This document shows positions 37,548-50,661 of a stretch of 64,000 nucleotides of DNA, piece after piece. Both the position numbers and the translations under genes were made by a program. The notes under the pieces were generated by a model, which was not told the DNA's origin, ran no database searches, and saw only the letters and a program-made list of their open reading frames with translations. Source of the stretch: Mangifera indica (lineage: Eukaryota; Streptophyta; Magnoliopsida; Sapindales; Anacardiaceae); the NCBI RefSeq assembly GCF_011075055.1, contig NC_058152.1, forward strand, positions 7,502,001 through 7,566,000, written 5' to 3'. Every line of letters begins with the position of its first letter. The stretch's first letter is position 1.

Positions 37548-39660
37548 CTCTAGATACAAACTTCTTATGGGAATATATCAAAATAGATGTACACAATTGA
37601 ACTATTTGTAAGCTTTAATGTATGATCATACCTATAAAGCATGTAAAAAGGTAATGTGATAAAAATAACTATTTTATTAATCAAAATCGTAAAATAAAAG
37701 TATTTGAAATCTCTGATGAAAGGAATGACTATATAAATCTTGGGTAAACCAATATGTCTGAAGATAATAATGATAACTATACATATATGTTAAAGCTGAA
37801 ATAACATAAGTGTCCATTTCCTCATACAGCTACTCACTAGACTGTTGGATCCTCGTCTGCCCCGCTACTTAACTTTACCTACAAAATATACAAAAGGAAA
37901 TGTGTGAATAAAACTGAGTAAGTGGAGACCTATCGATATCCTTGGATATTAAATTATCTTGTAGTAAAACTCATGTTCCGTTTGTAAGTTAAATATTATC
38001 ACACTCAGCATTTTGATACCCCGACATGGATCATCTACTAAAACTATAAAGACCAAAGTTGAAATCGGCATATTTGATGCCTTAGTAAAAGCTATTATGG
38101 TGCCTTACACACCCACCAAATGGCTTATCACACAGGACAATCTCTAATAGCAAGTCCTTCTTTTACTATATAAGTTGATCGAAACTGTTGACTAATTGTC
38201 TAAAGATAACCTCTACCTTGGGTATATATGTGGTGCATCTCACTAATCACATGAGAAATATCTAAAAGACACATTCTTGCCATGAAAACATGAATTGAAC
38301 TAGGTGGCTATGTACCTTGGCGCTAAGTGTATGATATATTTCATGGGTATTCAGCCCTATTGCTTTCACAAATATCGTCATTTATGTACACAACTAGTGA
38401 CTATCAAATTGTATGACACTAGTTTTAACGTTGTTGACTTTCTAACTTAGATTTGACTCGATCTAAGTTTGTGTTGTTGTCCAAATAGTCGAGCACTTCA
38501 TTTAGGACTTTCTTGAATTCTCTATCCTTTATTAGCTCATTATTCTTCGTATATAACTTTCCCTTCTTATGTATATAGCTTAGGGATATAATCATCTTTT
38601 GACTCTATCTAGGGGCATATGATCATGTGCTTCTCAACCTATGCCCGTGTGCCTCTTGAACCATATACATAGGCGTGTGACACTCTACACGTGATCGTGT
38701 ATAGGGTAGATGCACACAAGGAGTTAATTTGGACACATTCCCATGTATTCAAATCCATGTGTCTTCTGGCGCACGTCATCTACTTTTAGAAAGCCATACA
38801 CAAGCGTGTGTCCTATACCACATAACTATGCATTTCTTCCCTCAGAACAAGCATGAGATCTTTAGGTTTTCAATACTCTAGAATGACACATAGGCTTGTA
38901 GGAGACCATTCACGATTGTGTGTCACAATCTAAATTGCATTTTAGGGTTTCTACATTATTCTAGTCATGCAAACAATCTATCAAACGTATATTCAGGCCA
39001 ATACAAAGGATCTGTAAGTCCATTAGACCATTTATTTACTGAAAGTCATGTTATACAATTAACATGCACATAATATCAATGGCTTTATTGATCTATCAAG
39101 CCAATATACAAAATATTTATACAATCAAGGGGCTAAGCATTCATGTGATTTCTGATAATCTAATATATAGACACACACATTATAAAACACATTAACTTAA
39201 CATCATGGATAGAATAAAAAACCTCACGAATTTCTAAATCAAGTAAGAAATTTCGCTCCACTTACCTAGGTTTCGGTGAAAACATCCCCTTTACATGGCT
39301 ATGGTGACTCTAGTGATCGACAACTACTCTCTTAGGTGACTATAGACTCCTCTTTTATACTTTCTTACTTTTGAGCAATTGGAAAGCAAAATGAATGTCA
39401 GAAAATTAGGATGTGATACACGGGCGTGTATGGATCATACACGATCGTGTGTCTCGCTGCAAAAATAAGACAACTTTTTGTTTTGTCACGATCACAATTT
39501 GATCCAATTGTTGACTTTCTACTAACCATACATAGTCGTGTATATCTCCATACATGGGTATGTACTTACAAAATCTAAAGAAATCACCAAATTTAAAATT
39601 AGGAAAAAAAAATGAAATACCCTTAGGCTTACTAGTAGGTATTATAATAATATTATATAT
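37548..39660 (+). repeat. gypsy-type LTR remnant
   Basis: Begins TGTAACATCCC, a common start of plant gypsy LTRs. At 37876-37920 it has the phrase ACCTACAAAATATACAAAAG then GAGTAAGTGG, like part of the insert at 55694. It carries several CACGGGCGTGT / CACGATCGTGT words (38690, 39420-39455). No internal region or second LTR follows, so it is a solo or truncated LTR. The end is approximate. Confidence 0.5.
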
Positions 39661-40037
39661 ATCTTAAAAATCTTATAATAATTAATTATGGTGGCAAAAA
39701 GTTTCCCTCTTAGAGAGGAGATCTATACCTCTCTACCATAGTGTTTTTTTAATTAAGTGGATGTGAAAATTTCACAATACTCACTTAAATAAATGACTTG
39801 AGATTTATGGGAGAAGGTTGCTCAAAATCTATTCCATCATTGGAACTCTTTGTTTTAAGGATATGTTAGAATTGGGGCATTGAGATCTTTTAGAGCAAAG
39901 TGTGAATGTTATAATATTTGCTATTCTAAAAAATCTTTACATAGCAACATGTCCTAAACTCACTCCAAAATTATCCATTCATCTTCCTACATTTATGAAA
40001 TTTGTGATTAATAAACGTGAAATTTATGGTTTCATTT
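39661..40037. other. unassigned non-coding stretch
   Basis: AT-rich; no gene or repeat boundary recognised. Confidence 0.4.
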
Positions 40038-40497
40038 TGTTATGATCATATCTACCATTGCAGAGACAACAAAGTTGGAGGCACAGAAGGCATAAAAAGA
40101 AATGAGGCTAGTGGCACAATAAGAAAGGAGGACCCATCTAGGAAACAAGAAACACATTGGCAAGTAATGTAATGGTATATTATAAAATATTTAGCTATTA
40201 AAGATTAAGCAAATTAATAGAGGATTTATAAGAATGGAAGGGAACTAAAAAGAGGATTTTTGGGGAAATAGTGGAAGAGAGTCTGGCCTCATGAAACCCA
40301 AACCAATAGGGTGGTTTTGTGGAATGTTTTGTTTGTGTATGGTTGTATTATATATAGATCATTGTTGTTCACAATTTATGTAAATGTTTACTTGAATCAA
40401 TTCAAACATATCTTATTACATTCAATTTCTTTATTTATTCTTATGTTTTTCAACTGTTTCCACTTGATTATTATTGATCATTGTTGGGCATATAACA
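40038..40497 (+). repeat. short gypsy LTR (460 bp)
   Basis: Starts TGTTATGATC and ends CATATAACA, giving inverted ends, and is followed by a primer site and a gag-like start. A TATATATAG box lies at about 40350. No 3' LTR partner was found downstream. Confidence 0.7.
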
Positions 40498-40500
40498 AAT

Positions 40501-40511
40501 TGGTATCAAAG
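40501..40511 (+). other. primer binding site
   Basis: TGGTATCAAAG, one change from the initiator tRNA-Met complement, four bases after the LTR. Confidence 0.75.
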
Positions 40512-40519
40512 TAATGAGA

Positions 40520-40745
40520 TCTAGGGTATGGTTTGGATGAGAATAGAAAGTAGAGTTGATAAAGTAAAGAAAAACCTAGAAACAATGAAAGGAAGGTTGA
40601 ATGACATGGACTCAAGGTAAAAAAAACTTGGATGCAAGGCTAGATAACTAGGACAACAATGTTTAACTGATGAAAATGTATTTGAAAGATTTAAAGGAGA
40701 TGTGTAAAACCTTACCCCAAAAGTCCCATCCCTTAGGATCAAGTA
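40520..40745 (+). pseudogene. gypsy gag N-terminal scrap
   Basis: Broken frames read pieces such as ETMKGRLNDMDS, LDARLDNQDN and FERFKGD, the coiled-coil-like N-terminus of plant gypsy gag proteins. The sequence is lost after about 40745, so the rest of this element is deleted. Confidence 0.55.
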
Positions 40746-42610
40746 CTATTAATTCTACTCAAGTGCAAGTGATAAATCCTAAACAAATATTAATTAATTG
40801 AATAACATCAAAATCTTTATTATTATATAAGTAAAGCTCCCAATAAATCTAATCCCAGACATCTCTATAAACTCCCAAAAACCTAATCATGATATATGTA
40901 CCAATAGAATCCATAATAAAATCAAATCATATCATGAACAAAATCATAAATCATCATAATAATATCATGTCCTAATAAGTCAATTTACTATATGTTGCTT
41001 TATCACTAATCAATCACCTCGTTGTTGTCACTTTTATATCACTCACCTGCAAAATTAAAAGGAAGAGAATAAGTGAAAACACTCACTATGTAGGAGAAAT
41101 CTATCCTATAATCAATCAATCAAATTTATCTTTATGTTTTTCTACATCAAGTTTTATCTTTATTCCATATCTAAGACTGATTGGATCTTGACCAAAAAAA
41201 GAGAAATTTGTCCTTATTATAATGATCAATCTTTAAGGCTTTCTCTCTAGTCTTGGTTGTCTTATCTGTTTGTCAATTGATAGACTCATAATCCTGTCAT
41301 TTTAGTCTATAGACCCCAATTATCAAACTCTTCCTAATAAGTGTTGCTTATGGCTCTCAAATATACGAGTCAATCAAGTAATGTAGAAATATGTTAGTCT
41401 AACAAGGATTAGTTGTCGAGTACTATTTCGTTTTGTAATTTAAATTAGCTAGAGAAATAAAATGCTATAGAGGAAAAATGAATTAAAATTAATTAAAATG
41501 CAAACTGACTAAGTCAAAATTAATAAAGGGAAATGAATATCTAACAAATTAAAAGTGAAATACCAATATAAAGAAGCCTAGGGTTTATGATCTCACTATC
41601 AATTACTCAAAAATCAGTAACAAATCCAATTAAAATAATGATAAGATGAATTGTTGATGGTTGATTATCCTATTTTACCCAATTCTTCTCTAAAGGTTAA
41701 TTAGGTATGTTAAGATTAAACGTTTATCTACTTTTGTGATATGATGTCAGTCAAAACCCATTAATTTCTATGACAATCAATTTACCCATAAAAGATTATT
41801 ATTTATCTCTGAATAAAACCTTAGATTTAGCAAAGACATGAACTAATTGGATATATATTTCTCAATATCAAACTCTAATATACAAACAAGCATGGTATTA
41901 GGCTCAAACACTAAGTAAGAAGTTAAAATCGCAATTACTAAATTAAACATTCATCATCATTAATTAAAAAATTAAAACTCATTACATAATCTTTGAGAAT
42001 TTATAAATTCATCATAAACCCTAGCAAAGGAAGTTAGTTATTCATGGCTATGAAGTTCAAACTACAAGATAAATTTGAAGAGAGAGACATTTTGCATCAG
42101 TAAAAGAAAATAATAAAAGAGATAGGAAAAACTCTAAGGTCTTCTAATCTTGATTTCCTTGGATCTTCTATCTTAAATCTTGGATCTTCACTTTTCTACT
42201 TGTTTCTTGGAGCTTTCTCTCTCTAAATATCTTTTGGGCTGTTGTATTTTGGTGATGGCTAAATAGAGAAAACATAACTTTCTTTTTATACCTGTCACTT
42301 AACTCTATTTTCTGTTTTTTTTAATATTATTTAATCCTAGTAATCATGGGCAACAATTATAGCCATAAGACTACCCATAATTATCCTCTGCCTTCTAATA
42401 TAAAACTTCTCATTTACTTCTTTCAGCTTCAATTTTAACTCCAAAAGGGCTTAAATGTCTCCAAAGCATCTAAAAATATAATTCAAAGTGCAAAATAAGA
42501 TCAAACCATTAAAATTAAATAAAGCTTAAAAAATTTGATAACATGGACCAAAATTCACTTTAAAAACATACTATTATAACCTTATTTATGTGTATTTTAT
42601 ATACACATCA
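40746..42610. other. unassigned repeat-like stretch
   Basis: No coding. 41045-41095 has the CACCTGCAAAATTAAAAGG phrase seen in gypsy LTRs here. 41360-42610 (GTCGAGTACTATTT to ACACATCAG) resembles 18745-20275 in layout. Confidence 0.35.
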
Positions 42611-43661
42611 GTAAGTTCAAAGCTAATAGACAAATATGTGATCTTGAAAATTCTCTCTATCTAAGGACACAATTCGATAAACTATAGTTTATCTATGGGT
42701 GTGCCTAAGTCATAGGTACTCCCTTAAGTCAACTCATAATTTCATAAATCTATATCTAATAGGCATTGATTAATCCCAATTCTTTTGAGATGTTCAAATC
42801 TTTATTAATACCTAATCACTCTAAATTATCTCAGTCATTGATATAATTCTTTTAATCTTTACCTAGGGTTATCTCTCATCTTTATGTGGCCAATTCATAT
42901 CTCTATCTTTAGAATGTTTCTTGACAACTTAGAAGATCTTAATTTTTATTAAAAAAATCATTCAAAATTAAGCTGCAAGTGACCATGTGCTTGACTAGGT
43001 ATAGACGTACTTATTCAATTCGCATGTACACTCACTTTCAAGGCTTTACAGACATATAAGCATAAAAGGTCCATGTATGAGCATACCTTTTTCCAATGCA
43101 TGAGCATACATTACCATTTTCCACCATTTATTGTCTTCTTTGCTATAACCTTAAGGCAACTCGGAACTTTGTTTAGCCATGTATGATCGTATATGACTTT
43201 GGTGGTTGACTTACATGATATTGACAAACTACTTTTAGGCCATGAACGGTTGTACATTTGTTCACTACATATATTAAAATCAAAATTCCCTAAGTCTATG
43301 AATGACCGTGACAAATTAACTTTACTTACCCAAATGCCAAGCAAGCAGGGTTTGAAGTCGCCAATCTTTCTTTCATTTATGGTCATTGTAGTCATTACTC
43401 ATGTCAAGTTTCTTTGCTCCAATGGTTCAATGATTGTCTTTTCTTTGGAACTCTATCTGTCAATAAAAATGAGGCAATTAAGGTTTCTTTTCATAATTTA
43501 GGTCAACATGTATTCTTTCCAATTCTAAACACTTTCAAAAATTAGTCCATATATAGGACTCTTTATAAAACATGATGCATGGTTGTGCATCTAAAGAATG
43601 CACAAACATCCATCTTCTAATTATTTTCGTCATTGTAGCCCACATGTGGTAGCCAATGGTG
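42611..43661. other. unassigned non-coding stretch
   Basis: Overlapping short frames on both strands at 43111-43501 show no family similarity and no codon bias. Nothing else seen. Confidence 0.45.
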
Positions 43662-43925
43662 ACTGATGTACAAGCATGCATTTTAACATGCACTACCATA
43701 CTTTAGGCCAAAATATCATATCCAATTTCGATTTTAGCCTTACTCATTGTGGATTCAAAACAAATACAGGGAAACATTTGGCCACAAAGGTATTTTAGTC
43801 ATCTTTATATTTTTTTTGAATCTAGAATAAGTAGAATGAGTAAGGCTAAAGTCAAAATTGGATATGATATTTTGGCCTGAGATAAGACCATGCATGTTAA
43901 CATGCACAACCATACATCTATCACC
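43662..43925. repeat. hairpin (MITE-like inverted repeat)
   Basis: The left arm (about 43667-43752) and right arm (about 43822-43913) are inverted copies sharing GGCCAAAATATCATATCCAA and TTTTAGCCTTACTCATT on the left strand. The loop is about 70 bp. No coding and no clear short target duplication. Confidence 0.7.
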
Positions 43926-45037
43926 ATATGGCTAGAACATGGGCGTTGCCATGCTAGTAAGAATTAGACTATGTATGTTTGTGCATATCATTCATAATTC
44001 ATCCATCCATTAATTAAATTAATATATTTTACATCTTATGAACTCATTCATAACTAAATAAATATTAATCTACTAAATTTGATCAAATCAATTATAAAAT
44101 TAAAATTATACATTGATTCAAACATAAATGGCATGATGCATATGTAATGTAACTATTCTTAATATTTATTTTAATTTTAGACCAAAATTGAAAAATGGCA
44201 TATGCAACATTTTATATGTCTTATATTGTATGGATATATTTATATCATGTCAACTTTTAATCATATCTCATAGTTAATCACGATTAAATGCTAGTTAACA
44301 TATATGTAGAATTCATCATTTAATTGCATTAACCTAAATGATGCATTCAACATTCATAACACACATAGACACCATACCATTGAACACGTCATGTAAAACT
44401 CTTTTTACCACACATCACATTTTCAATTTATATGTAATTACATTAATTTCATACAGTTTAATTGTCACCCAAAATTACTTTAACCACCAATAAAACTTAC
44501 ATTTAGCATGTTTGAGCCAAAATTTAAAATCCAAAACTTTTATATGAACATTTCAACACGTATATGCACATACATTAACATAACTCTATATATTAAATAT
44601 TCCTATGCATATACCATACATGCATGCCTTTAATTCATGTATTTCATGTACAATACACAAGAATAACATAAAAATTGCAATGTATATCATCATATACATT
44701 CAATCGAACATGTATTCAAAAATTCCAAGATTCAAACTTCAATTCATAGGCTAAGAAGCACATGCATGTTACATTCAAGCACATATACATGCATCCCATG
44801 AACTTTTCATCATATACATGGTTTAATTCATATGTTCATCTAAAATCTTTAGAACACACAAAAATAAAACAATAACCCAACAAACAACTAAAGGCCAAGA
44901 GTTTAATCTAAGATTAGGCTTGAAAATTTTTATTTCAAAGCAAATAAAAAACATGCATGTACACATATGCCATATATACTTTTATGCACAAATAAAATAA
45001 TTTTGGCTAAAACATTAACATGCAAGAGGCCCAAAAA

Positions 45038-45050
45038 GGCTCTGATACCA
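45038..45050 (-). other. primer binding site, perfect match
   Basis: Reversed it reads TGGTATCAGAGCC, the full initiator tRNA-Met complement, two bases from the LTR end. Confidence 0.9.
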
Positions 45051-45052
45051 TT

Positions 45053-46544
45053 TGAAAAAGAATAAGGAAGAAAATGAAGCAAAGATGAAATGCATGTATA
45101 TTTTAAGTAAGAGTCAAGGCACAGAAAGAAAAAACATAAGAAGGTTAGAAGATATGCGTACTCCTTGCTTCTTTCTTTGATAGAGAATGATGGAGAGAGC
45201 CTTCCAAGTGTTAGACCTCTAAAAGGTTGCACCACCAAGCCAAAATTCTCTCTTGGCTAAGAGGTATAAAGAAGGGAGAGAAAAGGATTTTGGTGAGAGA
45301 GATTTTAGTTGTAAAATGAGTTTAATGTACATCAAATGAACTAATGACCCATTTTTATATTGTTGGCTAGTTAGCAATTAAGTATTTGTTGTTTGGTCCT
45401 TTTAAATTCTTAATTTAAACTATGATTGTACAAGTATATCAAAAATATACTTTAGTCACCCTAATTCTATTTCACTAACATCTTAATTTTTAAAATGTTA
45501 ATTTTGCACCTATACAACACTTTAGATGATTTTTACTTTTATTATACTTCAGAAGGTGATAGCCAACCTTAGATAATCAATCCTTGCTCTTAAAATGCTG
45601 GTTTATTGCTGTGACTCTTTAGATTCAACATAGTGTAACCATGAGCCCTTTTTTGTTCCATCCAAAAAGCATATTTGGTTAATGACTATGGTAAACATCT
45701 AGCAATATGTCGTAGCCCTTAAACCACAATGAATAAATACTTCATCAAACCTAATTTCCCAATTGTACATTTCATGTAGATAAGATCCTTCCATTTCCAA
45801 TCAAGATCCATTTCGAACTCATAGTTTATTAAAACCCTAATTTTGATTCTATATGAATTGTCGATTGATATATTTAAAACATGCCATCATGAACATCTTT
45901 CATATGACTTATATTATACTTTGGCTAGAGATTTTGGTTTTCAATGTTTATTGACATTCATTCTGAAACTTGAATCCGAGTTGAATCAGTGGATATTTTG
46001 AACCTAAAATTTTTGAGTCAATAGATCTCTTCTTGATTATCATTCGTCTTTGAACACAAATAACGTATGACCAGCATGGCCTTTCATACAAAATATAGTT
46101 AGCCTCGTATTTATATACCATATAAATCATTTACATCTATATCAGATCTGACTATGACGTTTTAGGTCAATGAATTATTTCATATACTAGTACAATTACA
46201 TGATAAGTCGTTGACTATAATTTAATGACCATATGGCTTGTCGTTATTAGTTATGTTCAAAAAATGGTCCACTAACTGTTAATCCATAATAATGCCCTAA
46301 TGACATAACTATCATCATCACCTGCACAAATATCATCTCATGATATTCAACGAAGGTATTCAGTATACTTACTATATGATATTATTGCCTAATTTGTATC
46401 ACATCTGCATAGAACAATTCAATAATTTAGTTATATGGATTAAGTGAATTATCCAAACATTTCACATACATACTTTATATTAGTGCAAATAAAGAAAACG
46501 ATTTATGTGTATGAATAAAATAACCCTTTCTTTTATTAATGAAT

Positions 46545-46587
<43 letters not shown>

Positions 46588-46642
46588 AAAGATAAAATGC
46601 CTTGAAACTGATAAGACGAATGGTTCTTGGGACTACACTAAC
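45053..46642 (-). repeat. copia A LTR, third copy
   Basis: Homologous along its whole length to 35535-37082. The start is AGTTAGTGTA reversed rather than TGTTAGTGTA, one base off. A dinucleotide tract at 46549-46586 replaces a plain AT-rich segment of the other copies. Confidence 0.85.
46549..46586. repeat. (AC)n-(AT)n microsatellite inside the LTR
   Basis: About 15 AC units followed by four AT units. Confidence 0.95.
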
Positions 46643-47857
46643 TTGTATCGTAATAAATATGTGAATAATTTATAACTATCGATCCTTCTGTGATGTATGT
46701 TGAATTCATTATTTTGAGTGCCCTTATAATTATTGATAGTTTGTGAAGAAACTAAGGTAGGTGGAGACTTGATTAAGTTATGGATTGTTATGCAATTTTC
46801 ATATTCTAGACTCGACACATGGTAATGTGGTGTAGGATACATGCACGTTAGACTCCATTAACTGATGAGCAGTCAACTAGGACATATAGACTACTTGTGT
46901 ATAACTTTAGCAAGACTTTATGTGGGTGAAATAACTAGAGTACCCTTGAGAAGTAGTGTAGTCAAAATGAGTATGAAAATGGAAAATGTATCAATTATTG
47001 AAAGGACGACAAACCTACGTTATTAAGTTACACGTTGTGTACTTAGAAAAAGTTTACACAGGGAGAGACTATAAAGAAGATGACTATCTGCATATAAAGG
47101 GGGATACACCTTTGTGTATCAAGAAACAAACACTCGTGTATATAGGGCAAAAGAAAGAAAATAACAAGGGAACTAGGCTAGAGATTAAAGGGTCATATCA
47201 AGAGAGAGTATAAATTTTACTGGTACATAGTAATACCCTAAATGCCTAAAAGATGAAGTTTTAGGTTGAAACAAAAGCGAGTTGAGTTAAGTTAAAGCTT
47301 TAGAAACATGCATGCTAGACATCTTGAGATCATTATGAGAGGGTATCATGCATAGACATTACCTACACCACTTGCAGTAAGGAACATCTATAATATAACA
47401 CTATACCCATAGTAGGGTACCTAATGATAGTAAAGATATAGTTTTGGTGTAGTGGAATAAAAAGTTAGCTCATATGACTATGGTGCTAAACCTTTATGTT
47501 TGATTTAGTTTAATCAATCTAGTAAGCTTTCAAATGATAATACTTCCACCAAGTAAAGTTATAGTCATGCTAGATAGGAATATAGGGAATGGTTCCTTAA
47601 TGACCAAATATTTCAATCGAAGAGTTATGATATGTAGTCTAGACATTCCTTAGAGTTCAGTATAAGCATAGAAATGACATATAGGAATCATTATCATCTT
47701 GATAGGAGTTTAATGCCAGCTTTAGATGACAAAGATATTATGGGTCAAGATTAAAGGTATTTTGGGGATTATATAAATGTTACCAATAAAGACTCCTATT
47801 TATTGATTGTTTTTATCACTCACTCCTCTATTTTCATGTATGAAAATACAAGTGATC
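46643..47857. other. unassigned non-coding stretch
   Basis: No protein similarity. The small frame at 46986-47213 has no recognisable domain. Confidence 0.45.
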
Positions 47858-48890
47858 TATTAGGGTAGATGCCTTAGAGCTAATTGATTTGATATTTGTA
47901 ATTGTAATTTATCTCGTTAATTAATAAAAGGATTTTTAGTTATTCAATTCATATGATTGTGCAAATAACATGCCTTTGGAATGGTAGAATTGTGACAAAG
48001 GGATCTAACAACTGATTGTGAAAACCCTATGCACATATTAGATGACCATTCTAGAAATGTTCATAATCTTGACATTACAATGACCAAAGGCATATGTAAT
48101 GTTGATAGGATTATCATAATATTGAGCAACCCTATTGAAAGGTTTCGTTGATGATTTTATGTAACACATAGGTGCATGTTATAGATGTGTTCATTAGACT
48201 AACCCACTAGAGGATATCTGTATGGATGGTTGCTCCAGTATCTATAGAACAAATCCTTTGAACACTATGGGTGCATATGATTGTTTAACTTGAGGTTGTC
48301 AAACTATCTCATGTAAGGATTAATATGTTCGACACTATCCAACTTATCATCGTAATAGAGGTATTATAAAGGTAGTGAATGACTATATCATGAGATACAT
48401 GGAAACTATGATTAATCAATAAAAGATTTGTTACTCCTAAGCATAGGAGAAGATATCTCATACGTGAATGTTGAAAGATAATTATGACTGTTTGAATTTA
48501 TGGCCACAATAGGATGAAGTTGTAGCCTAATCCATATAAGTCATTAATGTGTATCAACTCATATTGAGGAACTACTTAAATAGACACACTTTATGTCTTA
48601 GCCTGGATAGATATCGATTCATGAAAAGATTGAATTGCATATAATTATGATGTTGAAAAAACTTATAGAGATGTTTGTTAATACTCTATCGTCAGGGTGG
48701 CCATAAAGCTTTTCTAGAGGTCAATCTTAGTCTGTGTCTAAATTTAACCTAAATTCATACACTACGGTTTGATAAAAAGCTTATAGGTAACACAGATTTA
48801 GGGGTTGATACGAACCAAAAGACAAGGAATGTTTGATGATAATCTTGTGATTATGAAAACAGAGAAACACAAGATATGTTTCGATTGGAA
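47858..48890 (+). repeat. family B LTR, 5' portion
   Basis: TATTAGGGTAGATGCCTTAGAGC matches the start of the other B LTRs, and the next kilobase follows 10552-10950 and 16411-17000 in order. Beyond about 48890 it diverges from those copies, so it is either a different LTR subfamily or a junction; I could not fix the 3' end. Confidence 0.75.
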
Positions 48891-49050
48891 TCATTAAGTG
48901 TACATGGTGCCATGTGTCATCATGCAAATGCATTACATGGTTCTAACTATACCCACTTAAAAGTCCAACCAAGCAAAGTCAAATGATAGATGTGAGTCAA
49001 TTGGTTAAGTAAAATCGTAGATGAGGTTTAATAGTTAAACAAAGATTTTT

Positions 49051-49222
49051 CAAAGTCCTTATTTGATAGAAAGTTTCGATTGAGTTGGAATCCTAATTTA
49101 ATTAGGATTCCTATGCATTAAAACTTTCAATAAATTCAAAGTACTTGTTTGATAGAAAGTTTAGGTTGAGTTGAAATCCTAATTTAATTAGGATTCCTAT
49201 ACATTAAAAGTTTCAATAAATT
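49051..49222. repeat. 86-bp tandem duplication
   Basis: Units 49051-49136 and 49137-49222, both containing TCCTAATTTAATTAGGATTC, itself an inverted repeat. About 93 % identical by eye. Confidence 0.9.
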
Positions 49223-49818
49223 AATATTCTTAATTTAATAAGAACTTTTGGACACCTTATCACTTAAATAGTTATAGTCCTAACTAACTTAAGATTCATA
49301 CATACCTTATCAAAAGAGGTACCGACTAAAGGACTTTTAAGAAGCAAAGGGTCATGGCTAGACCAATTTTAGTCCAATCATAAAAACTCAATTGGTACTC
49401 GATACCAATGGAAGTCATCACGACTGGACCTATGTGTCTAGTTGTGAAATAGCCATACTATGGCATCATTAGGTGCCATAGTTAGACCAATTTCTAAATT
49501 TTTCTAACTGTGACACATTATGGTTGGTGACGTTATGTATCATGGTTGGACCATTATTCAAATGGTCCAACCATGACTCATCATAGTATCATGTGTCTAA
49601 TTATAGGCCAATTAAGTGTCACAGTTGGATAGTTTTTCACATTTGTCCAATTGTACCCAAGTCGCGCTCTAATCATGCAACCTTTTAGAATTTTGCTAAA
49701 TTTCATTTCAAAATCATGGCTCGACATCTATCTGCACACCCAATAAAGTTGAAAAATTATAATTTGGTCATGTTTTGTTGAATTGGGGCCGAAATAAAAT
49801 TTTTCTTGAATAATAATT

Positions 49819-50644
49819 GGCCAAAGGACTTATTTCCACTCAAAGTATTGTCTAATCTCTAGTTTCGACCCCTTATATATGAAAAATCCCAAACAGGGCA
49901 AAATCATTATTTTATCTGTAATATTAAAAATAAATTAAAATTTAATCTCCTTTTTCCTCTAAAACCCTAAAAATTAACCATTTTTCCGATAAGTAAAGTT
50001 TTAAAAAATAACATTTCCCTTCATAGGGTTTAGTTTTCAAACTCTGATACCATATCCAATGCCATGGCCAATGACCTCTCCCTCCCAAAGCTTTTTCTCC
50101 CTTCAATAATCTCTCTCTTTCAGTTGGATGTCGAATCAGTGTTGAATCAATCTAAAGAAACTATAAGCTTTATCGAGAAGACAAAGCTCTTTGTTCTCCT
50201 AGATAAAGACAAAGATCTCGTCTTTGTCTAAGAAGATGATCATCTTCCCAAATGTCTTGTTCTAAGAAGACAAAGAGTTTTGTTTTTTCGACGAAGCTCT
50301 CTATCTCCCTAGATTAATTTGATGCCAATCAAGCTTCCAATTGAGTAGAGAGAGATTATCGAGGGGAAAGGAAGCTTTGAAAAGGAGAGGTCACCAATAA
50401 TAACACTAGAGATGGCATCGAAGTTTGAAACTAAACCCTAGAAGGGAAATGTCATTTTTTTAAACTTTGCCTATAAAAGAAATGGTTAGTTTTTATGGTT
50501 TTGGAGAGAAAAAGAAATAAAATTTTAAGGGGTTAGGGTTCTGTCAATTTTAACCACCTATAGTTGGGTAAATAGGATATTCAAAATTAAAGAGTGCGAA
50601 GTTGAGATTAGAGGATACTTTAGGTAGGAAATAGTCATTTAGCC
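49819..50644. mobile_element. Mutator-like fold-back element 2
   Basis: 826 bp with inverted arms of about 300 bp: left starts GGCCAAAGGACTTATTTCC, right ends GGAAATAGTCATTTAGCC. Inner arm pairs include AAAGCTTTTTCTCC with its inverse. The exact 9-bp duplication ATAATAATT flanks it (49810-49818, 50645-50653). The central 190 bp repeats AAGACAAAG words. No transposase. Confidence 0.88.
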
Positions 50645-50661
50645 ATAATAATTTTGCAAAA

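Larger units (their letters stand above)
43930..46642 (-). mobile_element. second copia A element, 5' end only
   Basis: LTR at 45053-46642, a perfect primer site and about 1.1 kb of leader (to about 43930) that matches the leader of 28777-37082. Gag, pol and 3' LTR are absent: the left side breaks off at the hairpin. Confidence 0.8.

Noticed and set aside
43111..43501. Overlapping frames on both strands (94 and 102 codons)
   Set aside because: Both strands open over the same bases without similarity to any protein known to me.
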